A DNA stretch of 64,000 bases from Alicyclobacillus sp. (GCA_023511725.1 JAIMAY010000006.1:39744-103743); one strand, 5' to 3'. Shown: positions 29,136-47,408, counted from the stretch's first letter. Translations and numbers: made by a program. Notes: generated by a model from the sequence alone, not told the origin.

Positions 29136-29768
29136 TCACTTATTGTCGGCCTTCACAGCCGAACGAATGGTCACAAACGAGTTCTTCGGACCCGGCACCG
29201 AACCCTTGATCAGCAGCAGGTTCCGGTCCTTGTCCACCCGCACCACCGTGAGGTTGAGCACCGTCGTGCGCTCGCCACCCATACGACCAGCCATGGTCTG
29301 GCCTTTGAACACGCGGTTGGGCGCGATGGAACCAAGCGAGCCCACACCCCTGTGATACTTCGAGCCGTGCGCCATCGGACCACGATGCTGGTTGTGGCGC
29401 TTGATGGGACCCGCGTAGCCCTTGCCCTTGGATACGCCGATCACATCGACACGCTCACCGGGCTGGAACAGATCCGCCGTAATCTGCTGACCCACCTCGT
29501 AGTCCGCCAGATTCACGCCGCGAATCTCGCGCACAAAGCGCTTCGGAGCCGTACCCGCCTTCTTGGCGTGGCCCGTCTCGGGCTTCGTGGCGCGGTTGGC
29601 CTTGACGTCGCCAAAGCCAATCTGTATCGCCTCATATCCGTCATTCTCGACCGTCTTCTTCTGCAGCACCACGCAGGGGCCCGCCTCAATCACCGTCACC
29701 GGGATGACGTCCCCGTCCTCATTGAACACCTGGGTCATACCCAGCTTGCGACCCAGAATCCCTTTCAT
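29136..29768 (-). CDS. rplC: 50S ribosomal protein L3
   Basis: From ATG 29768, preceded by GGGGAGG, the 210-aa protein [21 protein letters not shown] includes [38 protein letters not shown], the extension to the peptidyl-transferase centre. The frame extends 48 codons upstream across the rpsJ spacer without support. L3 is an assembly initiator. Confidence 0.99.
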   Translation of the reverse strand: MKGILGRKLGMTQVFNEDGDVIPVTVIEAGPCVVLQKKTVENDGYEAIQIGFGDVKANRATKPETGHAKKAGTAPKRFVREIRGVNLADYEVGQQITADLFQPGERVDVIGVSKGKGYAGPIKRHNQHRGPMAHGSKYHRGVGSLGSIAPNRVFKGQTMAGRMGGERTTVLNLTVVRVDKDRNLLLIKGSVPGPKNSFVTIRSAVKADNK

Positions 29769-29895
29769 GTCTGCACCTCCCCGGAGCGATGCACCGGCGC
29801 ATCCATGGCACCGGCAGTTTCTCCGTTGTTCGCAGCTATCCGACCGCCTCTTATGGCAACCGCGCCGCGCATGCCATATTTCCAATTTCAGCTGA

Positions 29896-30204
29896 TCACA
29901 GCTTGATCTCAATATCCACGCCGGACGGCAGATCCAACCGCATCAGCGAATCCACCGTTTGCGGCGTCGGATTCATGATGTCGATCACGCGCTTGTGCGT
30001 CAGCATCTCGAACTGCTCGCGCGAGTCCTTGTACTTGTGCGGCGCGCGCAGAATCGTGATCACAGAGCGCTCGGTCGGCAGCGGCACCGGACCGGCCACC
30101 TTCGCGCCCGTCCGCTTCGCCGTCTCGACAATCTTCTCAGCGGATTGATCGAGAATCGTGTGATCGAACGCCTTCAAGCGGATCCGGATCTTTTGCTTGG
30201 CCAT
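29896..30204 (-). CDS. rpsJ: 30S ribosomal protein S10
   Basis: From ATG 30204 (AAGGAGG upstream) the 102-aa protein [20 protein letters not shown] is S10, also known as NusE because it joins NusB in antitermination. It is the first gene of the S10 cluster and follows a consensus promoter at 30327-30355. Confidence 0.99.
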   Translation of the reverse strand: MAKQKIRIRLKAFDHTILDQSAEKIVETAKRTGAKVAGPVPLPTERSVITILRAPHKYKDSREQFEMLTHKRVIDIMNPTPQTVDSLMRLDLPSGVDIEIKL

Positions 30205-30326
30205 GGGTTTCCCTCCTTTGTCGCCCACTTGTTGGACATACTCCGCGGAAATCCACCTCATCGGTGCCCACGCCGGGGCACATGAGCAACTTTCCGCCTC
30301 ATCGCCGTCAGAGACCAACATTCGAA

Positions 30327-30355
30327 ATTATACTAGACGCCTCCCGTGAACACAA
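30327..30355 (-). promoter_or_regulatory. vegetative promoter of the S10 ribosomal operon
   Basis: TTGTGT (30355-30350), 17 bases and TATAAT (30332-30327) on the minus strand form a strong sigma-A promoter. Transcription would begin near 30320, leaving a leader of about 115 bases before rpsJ. The leader has no obvious terminator. Confidence 0.85.
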
Positions 30356-30423
30356 GAGACTTCTGCGCGCCAGGCGCGATGAGATGGCCCGGGAACGTCT
30401 GGAATGCTCCGCCGTGTACACAC

Positions 30424-30454
30424 GAATGGCGAAGCGCGATGCGCTTCGCCATTC
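30424..30454 (-). terminator. strong hairpin after tuf
   Basis: A perfect 14-bp inverted repeat (GAATGGCGAAGCGC and GCGCTTCGCCATTC) with a 3-base loop lies about 34 bases after the tuf stop. No T run follows (next bases are GTGTGTACAC), so it may be a 3'-end stabiliser or factor-dependent stop. It separates the fusA-tuf unit from the S10 promoter. Confidence 0.6.
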
Positions 30455-30488
30455 TCACCCCTCACGACGTCTGGCCGTCAGCGGATCC

Positions 30489-31676
<1,188 letters not shown>

Positions 31677-31698
31677 GCCTCAACTCACTCCTTTTTCC

Positions 31699-33774
31699 TC
31701 ATTCGCCCTTGCTCTTGGAGATGATCTCCTGGGCGATGTTCTTCGGAACTTCTTCATATGAGTGAAACTCCATGGTGTAGGTGCCGCGGCCTTGCGTCCG
31801 CGAACGCAGGCTGGTGGAGTAGCCGAACATCTCGGCGAGCGGCACAAACCCACGGATGACGCGGGCGTTGCCTCGAGTATCCATGCCTTCGATGCGACCA
31901 CGGCGAGAGTTGATGTCGCCCATGATGTCGCCCATGTACTCCTCCGGCACCACGACCTCCACCTTCATGATGGGCTCGAGCAGCACCGGATTCGCCTTCG
32001 CTGCACCGGCCTTGAGGGCCATGGAGCCAGCGATCTTGAACGCCATCTCGGACGAGTCGACATCGTGGTACGAACCGTCGAACAGCGTGGCCTTGATATC
32101 CACCAGCGGATAGCCGGCCAACACACCGTTCTGCATGGCTTCCTGAATACCTTCGTCGACGGCGGGGACGTATTCCTTCGGCACCACACCACCGACGATC
32201 TTGTTCTCGAATTGGTACCCCGTGCCCCGCGGCAGCGGCTCCAGCAGGATTTTGACGTGACCATACTGACCGCGACCACCCGTCTGGCGGATGAACTTGC
32301 CTTCCTGCTCGACGCTGGTCGTGATGGTCTCCTTGTACGCCACCTGCGGCCGACCGACGTTGCACTCCACCTTGAACTCACGCTGCAACCGGTCGACGAT
32401 GATCTCCAGATGGAGTTCGCCCATACCGGCGATGATGGTCTGGCCCGTTTCCTGGTCCGTGTAGGTCCGGAACGTCGGGTCCTCTTCCGTGAGTTTGCCG
32501 AGCGCCAGCGCCAGTTTGTCCTGGTCCGCCTTCGTCTTCGGCTCGATGGAGACGTGGATCACGGGTTCCGGGAACTCCATCGACTCGAGCACAATCGGAT
32601 TCTTCTCGTCGCACAGCGTATCGCCCGTGGTCGTATCCTTGAGACCGACCGCCGCCGCGATATCGCCGGCGTACACCGCGTCAATCTCCTCGCGATGGTT
32701 CGCGTGCATCTGCATCACGCGACCGATGCGCTCGCGCTTGCCCTTGGTCGAGTTGAGCACGTACGAGCCGCTCGTCAGCGTGCCGGAGTACACGCGGAAG
32801 AAGGCCAGCTTGCCGACGAACGGATCGCTCATGATCTTGAAGGCCAGCGCGGCAAACGGCTCGTCGTCACCGGTGTGGCGCTCCGCCGGCTCGCCATCGA
32901 GGGTCCAACCCTTCACCGCCGGGATGTCCAGCGGGGACGGCAGATAATCCACCACCGCGTCCAGCATGGGCTGAACACCCTTGTTGCGATAGGACGATCC
33001 GCACAGCACCGGGAACAACTGACCGGAGCACGTACCCTTGCGGATGGCCCGCTTCAGTTCCTCGACCGTGATCTCCTCACCCTCGAGGTACTTCATCATG
33101 AGCTCTTCGTCGACCTCAGCCGCCGCCTCCAGCAGCTTGGTGTGGTACTCCTCAGCCATCTCCTTCATGTCATCCGGGATCTCGCGCGCTTCCGAGCGGG
33201 TACCCAGGTCATCGGTGTAGATGATGGCCTGCATGGTTACCAGATCCACCATGCCGACGAAGGTGTCCTCGGCACCGATGGGCAGCTGAATGGGAACCGC
33301 GTTGGCACCCAGCCGCGTCCGCATCTGCTCCACACAGTTCAAGAAGTCGGCGCCGATGATGTCCATCTTGTTGACATACGCAATGCGGGGCACTCCGTAC
33401 TTGTCGGCCTGCCGCCACACGGTCTCTGACTGCGGCTCCACGCCGCCTTTCGCGTCAAACACACCCACCGCGCCATCCAAGACGCGCAGCGACCGTTCGA
33501 CCTCGACCGTGAAGTCCACGTGGCCCGGTGTGTCAATGATATTGATGCGGTGACCTTTCCACTGGCAGGTGGTCGCAGCGGACGTGATGGTGATACCACG
33601 CTCCTGCTCCTGCACCATCCAGTCCATCGTCGCCGCACCCTCATGCACTTCACCGATCTTGTGAACGCGACCCGTATAGAACAGAATGCGCTCGGTCGTC
33701 GTCGTCTTACCGGCGTCGATGTGTGCGATGATACCGATGTTCCGCGTCTTTTCAAGCGGGAACTGGCGCGCCAA
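31699..33774 (-). CDS. fusA: elongation factor G
   Basis: The 691-aa translocase has AHIDAGKTT (17-25), DTPGHVDFT and NKMD in the GTPase domain, then EF-G domains II-V with GMGELHLEI and [13 protein letters not shown]. It moves tRNA and mRNA after peptide transfer and helps recycling. It is in the str cluster (rpsL-rpsG-fusA-tuf). Confidence 0.99.
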   Translation of the reverse strand: MARQFPLEKTRNIGIIAHIDAGKTTTTERILFYTGRVHKIGEVHEGAATMDWMVQEQERGITITSAATTCQWKGHRINIIDTPGHVDFTVEVERSLRVLDGAVGVFDAKGGVEPQSETVWRQADKYGVPRIAYVNKMDIIGADFLNCVEQMRTRLGANAVPIQLPIGAEDTFVGMVDLVTMQAIIYTDDLGTRSEAREIPDDMKEMAEEYHTKLLEAAAEVDEELMMKYLEGEEITVEELKRAIRKGTCSGQLFPVLCGSSYRNKGVQPMLDAVVDYLPSPLDIPAVKGWTLDGEPAERHTGDDEPFAALAFKIMSDPFVGKLAFFRVYSGTLTSGSYVLNSTKGKRERIGRVMQMHANHREEIDAVYAGDIAAAVGLKDTTTGDTLCDEKNPIVLESMEFPEPVIHVSIEPKTKADQDKLALALGKLTEEDPTFRTYTDQETGQTIIAGMGELHLEIIVDRLQREFKVECNVGRPQVAYKETITTSVEQEGKFIRQTGGRGQYGHVKILLEPLPRGTGYQFENKIVGGVVPKEYVPAVDEGIQEAMQNGVLAGYPLVDIKATLFDGSYHDVDSSEMAFKIAGSMALKAGAAKANPVLLEPIMKVEVVVPEEYMGDIMGDINSRRGRIEGMDTRGNARVIRGFVPLAEMFGYSTSLRSRTQGRGTYTMEFHSYEEVPKNIAQEIISKSKGE

Positions 33775-33831
33775 GGAGCACCCTCCTTTCCTCCGGTTGT
33801 CGTGTCACCCAGGTGATTCGGAGAGACTCCG

Positions 33832-34302
33832 TCACCAGCGGTAGTGCGCAAACGCGCGGTTCGCCTCGGCCATGCGGTGCGTGTCTTCCTTCTTCTTCAC
33901 CGCGCCGCCCGTGTTGTTGGACGCGTCCAGGATTTCATTCGCAAGGCGAACTTCCATCCCTTTCTCGCCGCGCAGACGGGCATAGGAAACCAGCCACCGC
34001 AACCCGAGCGAGATCCGCCGCTCCGGCCGCACTTCGACCGGAACCTGATAGTTGGCGCCGCCCACTCGGCGAGCCTTGACCTCGAGCACCGGCATCACGT
34101 TCCGCAGCGCCTGCTCGAACACCTCGAGCGGGTCTTTGCCCGTGCGCTCGCGAATGATGTCGAACGCATCATATACAATGCGCTCCGCGATGCTCTTCTT
34201 GCCATCCATCATGACCTTGTTGATCAGGCGCGTCACCAGCTTGCTCCCGTAGATGGGATCAGGCATCCAGTCGCGCTTGGGTACCGGACCTTTCCTCGGC
34301 AA
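33832..34302 (-). CDS. rpsG: 30S ribosomal protein S7
   Basis: Start is TTG 34302, nine bases after AAGGAGGGG; this gives 156 aa opening [22 protein letters not shown], the exact family length. The longer frame to 34329 adds nine residues without support. S7 organises the 16S rRNA 3' domain and, in some bacteria, represses the str operon. Confidence 0.98.
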   Translation of the reverse strand: MPRKGPVPKRDWMPDPIYGSKLVTRLINKVMMDGKKSIAERIVYDAFDIIRERTGKDPLEVFEQALRNVMPVLEVKARRVGGANYQVPVEVRPERRISLGLRWLVSYARLRGEKGMEVRLANEILDASNNTGGAVKKKEDTHRMAEANRAFAHYRW

Positions 34303-34401
34303 TGGTGCCCCTCCTTCCTTCTTGTCCATTCATCAGCCCATCCGCATCCACCGCGGCCGCCCGGCTCACCGGGCGCGCCGGTGATGCGTTGCGTCAGCCA
34401 C

Positions 34402-34815
34402 TCACTTCTTCGGCCGCTTCGCCCCGTACTTGGAACGACCCTGCATCCGGTCCTTCACACCCGCGGCATCCAGCGCACCGCGCACGATGTGGTAACGCAC
34501 ACCCGGCAGGTCCTTGACGCGGCCACCGCGAACCAGCACCACGCTGTGCTCCTGCAGGTTGTGGCCAATGCCCGGGATGTACGCGGTCACCTCAATGCCG
34601 TTGGTCAACCGCACACGGGCATACTTACGAAGAGCCGAGTTCGGTTTCTTCGGCGTCATGGTGCCCACGCGCGTGCACACACCGCGCTTCAGCGGCGCAG
34701 GCAACACCGTTTGCTCCTTGCGGAAGCTATTGTATCCGTACAGCAACGCCGGCGACTTCGATTTCTTGGTGACCGGCTTGCGGCCCTTGCGGACCAATTG
34801 ATTCATCGTCGGCAT
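34402..34815 (-). CDS. rpsL: 30S ribosomal protein S12
   Basis: From ATG 34815 (AAGGAGGTG upstream) the 137-aa protein is the long Gram-positive S12. It has [21 protein letters not shown] with Lys56 and Lys57 and [12 protein letters not shown] with Lys101, so the streptomycin-contact positions look wild type. It acts in decoding. A 203-base spacer separates it from rplGB, with no obvious promoter or gene. Confidence 0.99.
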   Translation of the reverse strand: MPTMNQLVRKGRKPVTKKSKSPALLYGYNSFRKEQTVLPAPLKRGVCTRVGTMTPKKPNSALRKYARVRLTNGIEVTAYIPGIGHNLQEHSVVLVRGGRVKDLPGVRYHIVRGALDAAGVKDRMQGRSKYGAKRPKK

Positions 34816-35018
34816 GTTGGCACCTCCTTCCGAATCGTCCATGCCTCCACCACAGGTGACGGGCTCACCGTCCGGCCTTGTGTCCCCTGTATCACGGCAA
34901 CCGCTGGATTCTCCGCCCGCGCGCGCCCGGCGTCTGTCAAGTCCACAGAGCCTGGTGGTTCATGCCACAGGACACATGTTTCATCCACCGTCGCGGTCGC
35001 ATTCGCCTGGCGGCGTCA

Positions 35019-35270
35019 TCACTCTTCGATGATGGCGGCGGTCGCCGCTCCCACCTCGATCCCGCAGGCCTTACCGAGCTGCTTCATCGTATCCACCCAC
35101 TCGACCGGGACACCGCGCTCCTTCGCCAGCGCGAGCACCGGGCCAATCACCCGCTGCTCCGCGTCCTTCGCGACATAGAGCTGCTTGACTAGCGATTGTT
35201 GCAGCGCCTTCGTGGTCTGGTTGGTTCCGATGGTCAGCTTGCGCGCCAGGCGGATGCGATCGAGAGACAT
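35019..35270 (-). CDS. rplGB: L7Ae-family ribosomal/K-turn RNA-binding protein
   Basis: From ATG 35270 (GGGGGAGG eight bases upstream) the 83-aa protein MSLDRIRLARKLTIGTNQTTKALQ shows the small L7Ae/L30e/S12e/Gadd45 fold, with GTNQTTKAL and VYVAKDAEQRVI-like motifs for kink-turn RNA. Known Bacillus homologues (YbxF/RplGB) bind K-turns such as that of the SAM-I riboswitch in vitro. It is the first gene after its promoter and precedes rpsL, the conserved order. Confidence 0.93.
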   Translation of the reverse strand: MSLDRIRLARKLTIGTNQTTKALQQSLVKQLYVAKDAEQRVIGPVLALAKERGVPVEWVDTMKQLGKACGIEVGAATAAIIEE

Positions 35271-35320
35271 CGCGAAAGCCTCCCCCAGATTGACACACCT
35301 TGCTGAAGGCACACTCAGTG

Positions 35321-35350
35321 ATTCTAGCACCCGGCAAAGCGCACTGTCAA
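35321..35350 (-). promoter_or_regulatory. vegetative promoter of rplGB-rpsL-rpsG-fusA-tuf
   Basis: TTGACA (35350-35345), 18 bases and TAGAAT (35326-35321) on the minus strand, with TGC before the -10 box as an extended element. Transcription would start near 35314, about 45 bases before rplGB. The promoter lies in the spacer after rpoC, which shows no clear T-run terminator. Confidence 0.88.
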
Positions 35351-35437
35351 CCAAAGGTTTTGCAGGCGGAGCGGTGCGGCAGTCGGCGCTAGGCCAGGCG
35401 TGTCATCCCGTCACCGCGCGCACCGCTGCCCCACCTG

Positions 35438-39067
<3,630 letters not shown>

Positions 39068-39130
39068 GGGGAACCCTCCCTATCCTGGCGACTGCCCAAC
39101 TCACGCTCATCTCACCGCACACGCAGGGCC

Positions 39131-42670
<3,540 letters not shown>

Positions 42671-42852
42671 CCCTCATGCCGGTTTGGGATGGGATTGGGA
42701 AAAAACAAAAAGAGAATGAGGTTACGCTGCGGTTGCGCGAAACCACATTTCTCGGCAGGTGTCATGATTCAGTTGGGGGTTGCGCACATCCAAGCGACGT
42801 TACGCATATTGAGCTTGGGCACCCGTCCCGTCCTGAGAGTTTGCATTTAGAG

Positions 42853-42881
42853 ACTATACCACGTACAGGAACGACTGTCAA
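42853..42881 (-). promoter_or_regulatory. vegetative promoter of rpoB-rpoC
   Basis: TTGACA (42881-42876), 17 bases and TATAGT (42858-42853) on the minus strand is close to perfect. The -35 box includes the TGA stop codon of the rsmC-like gene. The leader to rpoB is about 175 bases and AT-rich near its end (TTCTCTTTTTGTTTTTTCCC), which may be a weak stop or pause site. Confidence 0.9.
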
Positions 42882-43495
42882 TGCGCTAGTCTGGACTGTT
42901 TTTCGCAGCGATAGACGTGGTACCCCGCATCCCGTTCCACTCGCGATACTTCAAACCGCTCTCGCAGATGCTTCGCCGCACTCTCCGCGCCGTGTTGCTT
43001 GTGAATCACAACCCACAGCACACCGCCATCGCGAAGGTGCTCATACGATTCGTCGAAGAGGCGATACACCGTGGCCTTGCCCGCCCGAATGGGCGGATTG
43101 AGCACGACGGCGTCGGCCGTCGTGTCCGGCACCGCGGAGAAGCCATCGCTCTGCAGAACCTGGGCCCGCGGCCCCAACGCGCGCACATTCTCCCTGGCCA
43201 GCGCCACAGCCCGTTCGTTGACGTCCAACAGCAGCCAGCGCGACGCCGGATAGACGCGCCCCAGCACCGCGGCCATCACGCCGTAGCCGCAGCCGAGATC
43301 GACCGCATATGCGTCCGGTTCCAGCTGAACCGACTCCAGCAGCAGCCGTGTGCCATAATCGAGGCCGCGCTTGGAAAACACACCCGCATCGGAGTGAAGC
43401 GTGAGCGCCACACCCCGCACCCGTACCTCGATGGAAAGCGGCCGGCTTGGCACCGCCGGCGAGGGCGCGTAGTAGTGGCTGTCCTCTTTGCCCAA
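42878..43495 (-). CDS. class I SAM-dependent methyltransferase, RsmC-like (YbxB type)
   Basis: The 205-aa protein starts at TTG 43495 after GGGGGTGAAC. It has the SAM-binding motif VDLGCGYGVMAAVLGRVYP (near residue 65), an acidic LLDVNERAVALA loop, and VVLNPPIRAGK, the NPP[FI]RxG motif of small-subunit rRNA guanine-N2 methyltransferases such as RsmC. Homologues at this site (YbxB, between rplL and rpoB) are conserved in Bacillales; the RNA target is inferred from family, not proven. Confidence 0.92.
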   Translation of the reverse strand: MGKEDSHYYAPSPAVPSRPLSIEVRVRGVALTLHSDAGVFSKRGLDYGTRLLLESVQLEPDAYAVDLGCGYGVMAAVLGRVYPASRWLLLDVNERAVALARENVRALGPRAQVLQSDGFSAVPDTTADAVVLNPPIRAGKATVYRLFDESYEHLRDGGVLWVVIHKQHGAESAAKHLRERFEVSRVERDAGYHVYRCEKQSRLAH

Positions 43496-43561
43496 CGCAG
43501 TTCACCCCCTGCCACCGAACTCTGGCAGCCGTACCATCCACGTCCCGGAAATAGTATCAGA

Positions 43562-43594
43562 GGCACGCTGCCGAACCCATGTCCGGAGCGTGCC
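43562..43594 (-). terminator. hairpin after rplL
   Basis: GGCACGCT and AGCGTGCC form an 8-bp stem with a further CCG/CGG pairing inside, about 30 bases after the rplL stop on the minus strand. The T run is poor (TCTGATACTATTT), so ending may be partial and the methyltransferase gene may be read from rplL. Confidence 0.5.
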
Positions 43595-43624
43595 CCTTGA
43601 AACCTTCGGGCCCCAGCCAACGTC

Positions 43625-43996
43625 TTACTTGATCTCGACCTGCGCGCCCGCCTCTTCAAGCTTCGCCTTGATGGCCTCGGCCTCTTCCTTGCTGACCTTC
43701 TCCTTGACCGGCTTCGGCGCGCCGTCCACCAGGTCCTTCGCTTCCTTCAGACCCAGACCGGTGATCTCGCGCACCACCTTGATCACGTTGATCTTCGCCG
43801 CACCCGGGCTGGTCAGGATCACGTCGAACTCGGTCTGCTCCTCGGCCGCTTCGGCCGCACCCGCAGCCGCGCCGCTGACGACCGCCACCGGAGCTGCCGC
43901 CGTCACACCGAACTTCTCCTCAATGGCCTTCACCAGTTCGTTCAGTTCCAGAACCGTCATCTTCTCCAGAGCTTCCAGGATGCTCTCGATAGCCAC
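43625..43996 (-). CDS. rplL: 50S ribosomal protein L7/L12
   Basis: The 123-aa protein [31 protein letters not shown] has the N-terminal dimer domain, an Ala-Gly-rich hinge and the C-terminal factor-binding domain ([44 protein letters not shown]). It recruits translational GTPases to the stalk held by L10. Confidence 0.99.
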   Translation of the reverse strand: MAIESILEALEKMTVLELNELVKAIEEKFGVTAAAPVAVVSGAAAGAAEAAEEQTEFDVILTSPGAAKINVIKVVREITGLGLKEAKDLVDGAPKPVKEKVSKEEAEAIKAKLEEAGAQVEIK

Positions 43997-44045
43997 GTCA
44001 GGTGCCTCCTTTATTCAAAGCTTCGCTTCCCACATGAATGCAGCG

Positions 44046-44564
44046 TCACTCGGCAGCGGCCGGCGCCTCGGCGCCCTCACGCTGCTCGGCAATCTGCTTG
44101 ACCGCGTACGCGAAGTTGCGGATAGGTGCCTGCAGCACGCTGAGCAACATCGCCAACAGACCTTCGCGGGACGGGAGTTGCGCCAGGTCAACGACCTCTT
44201 TCTGGCCGATCACGCGCCCCTCCACCACGCCGCCCTTGAGCTCCAGGGCCTTGTGGGTCCGCGCGAACTCATTCAAAATCTTGGCGGGCGCTACCGGATC
44301 ATCGTAGCCGAACGCAAAGGCGTTCGGACCGCTGAGCAGATCATCCAGCCCCTGCAGGCCCACCTGCTCCGCCGCACGGCGCGTCAACGTGTTCTTCAAA
44401 ACCTTGTATTCCACACCCGCTTCGCGCAGGCGGTTGCGGAGCTCCGTGACCTCGGCCACCGTCAGACCGCGGTAATCCGCCACGACCACGGACTTCGCGC
44501 GCCCCAGGCGGTCCGCAATCTCAGCCACCACCTGTTGCTTCGCCTCAATCGCCTTTGTTCCCAT
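44046..44564 (-). CDS. rplJ: 50S ribosomal protein L10
   Basis: From ATG 44564 the 172-aa protein [34 protein letters not shown] has the rRNA-binding domain, then the C-terminal helix ([21 protein letters not shown]) that carries L7/L12 dimers. GTG 44576, four codons upstream, directly follows GGGGAGGT and is less likely. A regulated leader of about 205 bases precedes it. Confidence 0.98.
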   Translation of the reverse strand: MGTKAIEAKQQVVAEIADRLGRAKSVVVADYRGLTVAEVTELRNRLREAGVEYKVLKNTLTRRAAEQVGLQGLDDLLSGPNAFAFGYDDPVAPAKILNEFARTHKALELKGGVVEGRVIGQKEVVDLAQLPSREGLLAMLLSVLQAPIRNFAYAVKQIAEQREGAEAPAAAE

Positions 44565-44651
44565 CGGACGCTTCACACCTCCCCGATGAACCTTGGCGGT
44601 GTTCGGGATGGCGCGTTCCCATCTCCCCCGCGTCTCCGCACGGGACGGCGG

Positions 44652-44781
44652 GAAACAAGAAACGCGCCCTCGTAGACACGAAGGCGCGATGCACGCAGAG
44701 TCATGCTGCGTTCCGTCGCGAACCTCGGTAGGCGGCTCACGCCATTACCCGCATAGCGGACCTACGGTCTACGGTTCCACC
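44652..44781 (-). ncRNA. ribosomal L10 leader with attenuator
   Basis: The transcript upstream of rplJ contains AGACCGTAGGT and the partner GCCTACCGAGGT, the helix typical of Gram-positive L10 leaders, and then a terminator hairpin (CGCGCCTTCGT, GTCT, ACGAGGGCGCG at 44688-44663) followed by TTTCTTGTTT. Binding of L10-L12 to the leader is known to favour termination of rplJL in such systems. Ends are approximate. Confidence 0.85.
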
Positions 44782-44787
44782 GCTATT

Positions 44788-44816
44788 ACTTTATCGTCAC
44801 CCGCGGTTGGCGTCAA
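44788..44816 (-). promoter_or_regulatory. vegetative promoter of rplJ-rplL
   Basis: TTGACG (44816-44811), 17 bases and TAAAGT (44793-44788) on the minus strand. It lies just after the rplA stop and puts the L10 leader at the 5' end of the transcript. Confidence 0.8.
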
Positions 44817-44837
44817 CGCTTCCGCGAGAGATCCCAA

Positions 44838-45542
44838 TCATTCCCCGGACGCCATCAGCCGCTGCACATTGACCTTCACGCCCGGCCCCATGGTCGAGCT
44901 GATGGTCACGTTCCGGAAGTACTGACCCTTCGCCGCAGCCGGCTTGGCCTTCTGCAGCGCATCAATCAGCGACCGGAAGTTCTCCAGCAGCTGCTGCTCC
45001 GAGAACGAAACCTTGCCGATGGGCGCATGCACATTGCCCGCCTTGTCCGTGCGGTACTCGATCTTACCGGCCTTGATCTCCTGCACCGCGCGCGCCACCT
45101 CAAAAGTGACCGTGCCGGTCTTCGGGTTCGGCATCAGGCCCTTGGGGCCCAGGATGCGACCGAGTCGGCCGACGGAGCCCATCATGTCGGGCGTCGCGAC
45201 GACGGCGTCGAAGTCCATCCAGCCCTGCTGGACCTTCTGGATCAGGTCCTCATCGCCGACGTAATCCGCACCTGCGGCCTCGGCCTCCTTCGCCTTGTCG
45301 CCCTTGGCAAACACCAACACACGCGCCGTCTTACCCGTGCCATGCGGCAACACCACCGCACCGCGCACCTGCTGGTCCTGCTTCTTCGGATCCACACCCA
45401 GGCGCACCGCGACCTCGACCGTCTCGTCGAACTTCGCCGTGGCCAGTTGCTTCACCAGCGCGAGCGCCTCGGTCGGGTCATACACCTTCGTACGGTCGAA
45501 CTGCTTCGCCGCCTCAATCAGGCGCTTCGACTTGTACGCCAT
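44838..45542 (-). CDS. rplA: 50S ribosomal protein L1
   Basis: The 234-aa protein [32 protein letters not shown] has the two-domain L1 fold with [14 protein letters not shown] and the C-terminal [17 protein letters not shown]. It forms the mobile L1 stalk and can repress its own operon with rplK. It follows rplK after 85 bases. Confidence 0.99.
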   Translation of the reverse strand: MAYKSKRLIEAAKQFDRTKVYDPTEALALVKQLATAKFDETVEVAVRLGVDPKKQDQQVRGAVVLPHGTGKTARVLVFAKGDKAKEAEAAGADYVGDEDLIQKVQQGWMDFDAVVATPDMMGSVGRLGRILGPKGLMPNPKTGTVTFEVARAVQEIKAGKIEYRTDKAGNVHAPIGKVSFSEQQLLENFRSLIDALQKAKPAAAKGQYFRNVTISSTMGPGVKVNVQRLMASGE

Positions 45543-45627
45543 GCTTCACACCTCCGTGGTTCTGCGGTACAACGACCTCCCACACAAGCGGGCGCCGCTC
45601 CTGCGGCGCCCGTCCGCCCGTGCAGCG

Positions 45628-46056
45628 TCAGTCCTCAATCACAATACCCATGCTGCGGGCGGTGCCTTCCACCATCCGCATCGCGGCTTCCACAGACGCC
45701 GCGTTCAGGTCCTTCATCTTCTGCTCCGCAATCTCGCGCACCTTGTCGCGCTTCACCGTCGCCACCTTCTTGCGGTTCGGCTCCGGCGATCCGCTCTCGA
45801 TACCGGCCGCCTTCTTCAGCAGCACCGCTGCAGGCGGGGTCTTGAGCTCAAAGGTGTACGAGCGGTCCTCGTACACATATATCACGACCGGGATGATCAA
45901 CCCGACCTGATCCGCGGTACGCGCGTTGAACTCCTTGCAGAATCCCATGATGTTCCCGACTTGCGCTTGGCCAAGCGCGGGACCGACCGGGGGCGCTGGG
46001 GTGGCCTTACCTGCGGGGATCTGCAGCTTCACGACCTTCACGATCTTCTTCGCCAC
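45628..46056 (-). CDS. rplK: 50S ribosomal protein L11
   Basis: Start is GTG 46056, eight bases after GGAGG, giving 142 aa that open [20 protein letters not shown]; codons upstream are within the binding site region. The Pro-rich N-terminal loop ([11 protein letters not shown]) and the RNA-binding C-terminal domain ([31 protein letters not shown]) are intact. L11 is the site for thiopeptides and for RelA activation. Confidence 0.98.
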   Translation of the reverse strand: MAKKIVKVVKLQIPAGKATPAPPVGPALGQAQVGNIMGFCKEFNARTADQVGLIIPVVIYVYEDRSYTFELKTPPAAVLLKKAAGIESGSPEPNRKKVATVKRDKVREIAEQKMKDLNAASVEAAMRMVEGTARSMGIVIED

Positions 46057-46145
46057 CACGTCCACCTCCTCTGCTCCAAGTGTGGTTGATCGGGCATATG
46101 CCCTCCCACGTCATCCGCGCGCCGAAGCGCCGAACGACTCTATCC

Positions 46146-46190
46146 GCGCGGCCAAGCCGCGCTGCAGAACCGGACCGCCAGGCGGACCGG
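46146..46190 (-). other. pair of GC-rich hairpins in the nusG-rplK spacer
   Basis: The 179-base spacer 46057-46235 holds GCGCGGC-loop-GCCGCGC (46146-46162) and the near-perfect CCGGACCGCC-A-GGCGGACCGG (46170-46190). No T run or promoter accompanies them. They may be a transcript leader for rplK-rplA, for example an autogenous L1 site, but I cannot assign a known class. Confidence 0.4.
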
Positions 46191-46235
46191 GTTGCTGCCT
46201 CTCACCATGCCACGCGCTCGCGCGAAGAGCCCGTA

Positions 46236-46781
46236 TCAGGATAATTTCTCCACCTGACCAAACGCGAGTTCCACCGGCGTATCCCGGCCGAACATGGACA
46301 CGAGCACGCGGAGCTTCTGTTGGTCCGCATTGATTTCCTCCACCGTGCCGACCATATCTGCAAACGGGCCGTCCACGATATGCACGACCTCGCCCACCTC
46401 ATAGTCGACACGGACCTTGACCTCATCGACGCCCATTCCGCGGAGAATCTGGCGCACCTCGGACGGCAGCAGCGGCAACGGCTTGTTCCCGCTCCCCGGT
46501 GCGCCCACAAAACCGGTGACGCCCGGCGTGTTGCGCACCACATACCACGAGTCGTCCGTCATGATCATCTCCACGAGCACATAGCCCGGGAAGACCTTTT
46601 TCTGGACCACCCGCTTTTTGCCGTTCTTCACCTCGACCTCTTCCTCCGTCGGGATCACCACACGGAAGATCTTGTCCTCCATGTTCATGGAACGGACGCG
46701 GCTCTCGAGGTTGGCCTTCACCTTGTTTTCATAGCCCGAGTACGTGTGGATGACGTACCACTGCTTTTCCAGGTTCTCCAT
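46236..46781 (-). CDS. nusG: transcription termination/antitermination protein NusG
   Basis: From ATG 46781 the 181-aa protein [25 protein letters not shown] has the NGN domain, [18 protein letters not shown], and the C-terminal KOW domain ([19 protein letters not shown]). It binds RNA polymerase and couples transcription to translation. The ribosome binding site is weak. A longer frame to 46820 overlaps the secE stop. Confidence 0.98.
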   Translation of the reverse strand: MENLEKQWYVIHTYSGYENKVKANLESRVRSMNMEDKIFRVVIPTEEEVEVKNGKKRVVQKKVFPGYVLVEMIMTDDSWYVVRNTPGVTGFVGAPGSGNKPLPLLPSEVRQILRGMGVDEVKVRVDYEVGEVVHIVDGPFADMVGTVEEINADQQKLRVLVSMFGRDTPVELAFGQVEKLS

Positions 46782-46819
46782 AGCGAGGGCGGTGACGCCC
46801 GCACCCCCCGTTGCACACA

Positions 46820-47062
46820 TTAAATAAGGCCGATGAGGGACATCAGCCGGCTGACGATGAGGTCAAATGCCGTGACCAACAGGCCCATCACCAACGTAAA
46901 CACCAGCGCAGCCGCCGTGAAACTGACGAGCTCTCGACGGTTCGGCCAGCGCACTTTCTTCAACTCGAGATACGACTCCCGGAAGAAGGCGAACACGCCG
47001 CGCCGCTCTCGCTTTGCTTCCACGACAGGGCCGCGCACCGACTCATTCGGCTTTGCCATCAT
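46820..47062 (-). CDS. secE: protein translocase subunit SecE
   Basis: The 80-aa protein has the conserved amphipathic segment [20 protein letters not shown] and one C-terminal membrane segment, the short one-span form of Firmicutes. It clamps SecY (19.6-20.9 kb). It follows rpmG by 18 bases and precedes nusG. Confidence 0.98.
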   Translation of the reverse strand: MMAKPNESVRGPVVEAKRERRGVFAFFRESYLELKKVRWPNRRELVSFTAAALVFTLVMGLLVTAFDLIVSRLMSLIGLI

Positions 47063-47080
47063 CCTGCGCCCCGCTTCACG

Positions 47081-47230
47081 TCACCGGGTCTCACGGTGAA
47101 CCGTATGGGTGCGGCAAAACCGGCAGTACTTGCGCAACTCCAGGCGATCCGGATCGTTCTTCTTGTTCTTCGTCGTCGTATAGTTCCGCTGCTTGCAATC
47201 GGTGCAAGCGAGTGTAACGATCACGCGCAT
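47081..47230 (-). CDS. rpmG: 50S ribosomal protein L33, zinc-binding form
   Basis: The 49-aa protein [20 protein letters not shown] has Cys9, Cys12, Cys36 and Cys39 (CTDC, CRFC), the C+ zinc-ribbon form. ATG 47230 follows GGAGGAGGTGCCGAGGC. Its place before secE-nusG is conserved. It is the first gene behind a promoter at 47311-47340. Confidence 0.97.
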   Translation of the reverse strand: MRVIVTLACTDCKQRNYTTTKNKKNDPDRLELRKYCRFCRTHTVHRETR

Positions 47231-47310
47231 GCCTCGGCACCTCCTCCGTCGAGACCGTCAGCCTTCCTAAAACGGACGAATCCCCACAAGGGGACCCGCA
47301 TACCTCAGGT

Positions 47311-47340
47311 AGAGTAGCACAGCACTGTGAATCATGTCAA
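47311..47340 (-). promoter_or_regulatory. vegetative promoter of rpmG-secE-nusG
   Basis: TTGACA (47340-47335), 18 bases and TACTCT (47316-47311) on the minus strand, with TGC just before the -10 box. The transcript would start near 47304 with a leader of about 75 bases that includes a small hairpin (GTCCCC-TTGT-GGGGAT). Confidence 0.8.
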
Positions 47341-47408
47341 CTCATCCGGCAGTATCGACCGCATGCAGGGGATTGTATTCATATGGGAAGCAAGGAATCC
47401 GGGGGACC

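Noticed and set aside
35355..35437. terminator after rpoC
   Set aside because: Only an 8-bp GCGGTGCG/CGCACCGC pairing with a large loop and no T run; too weak.
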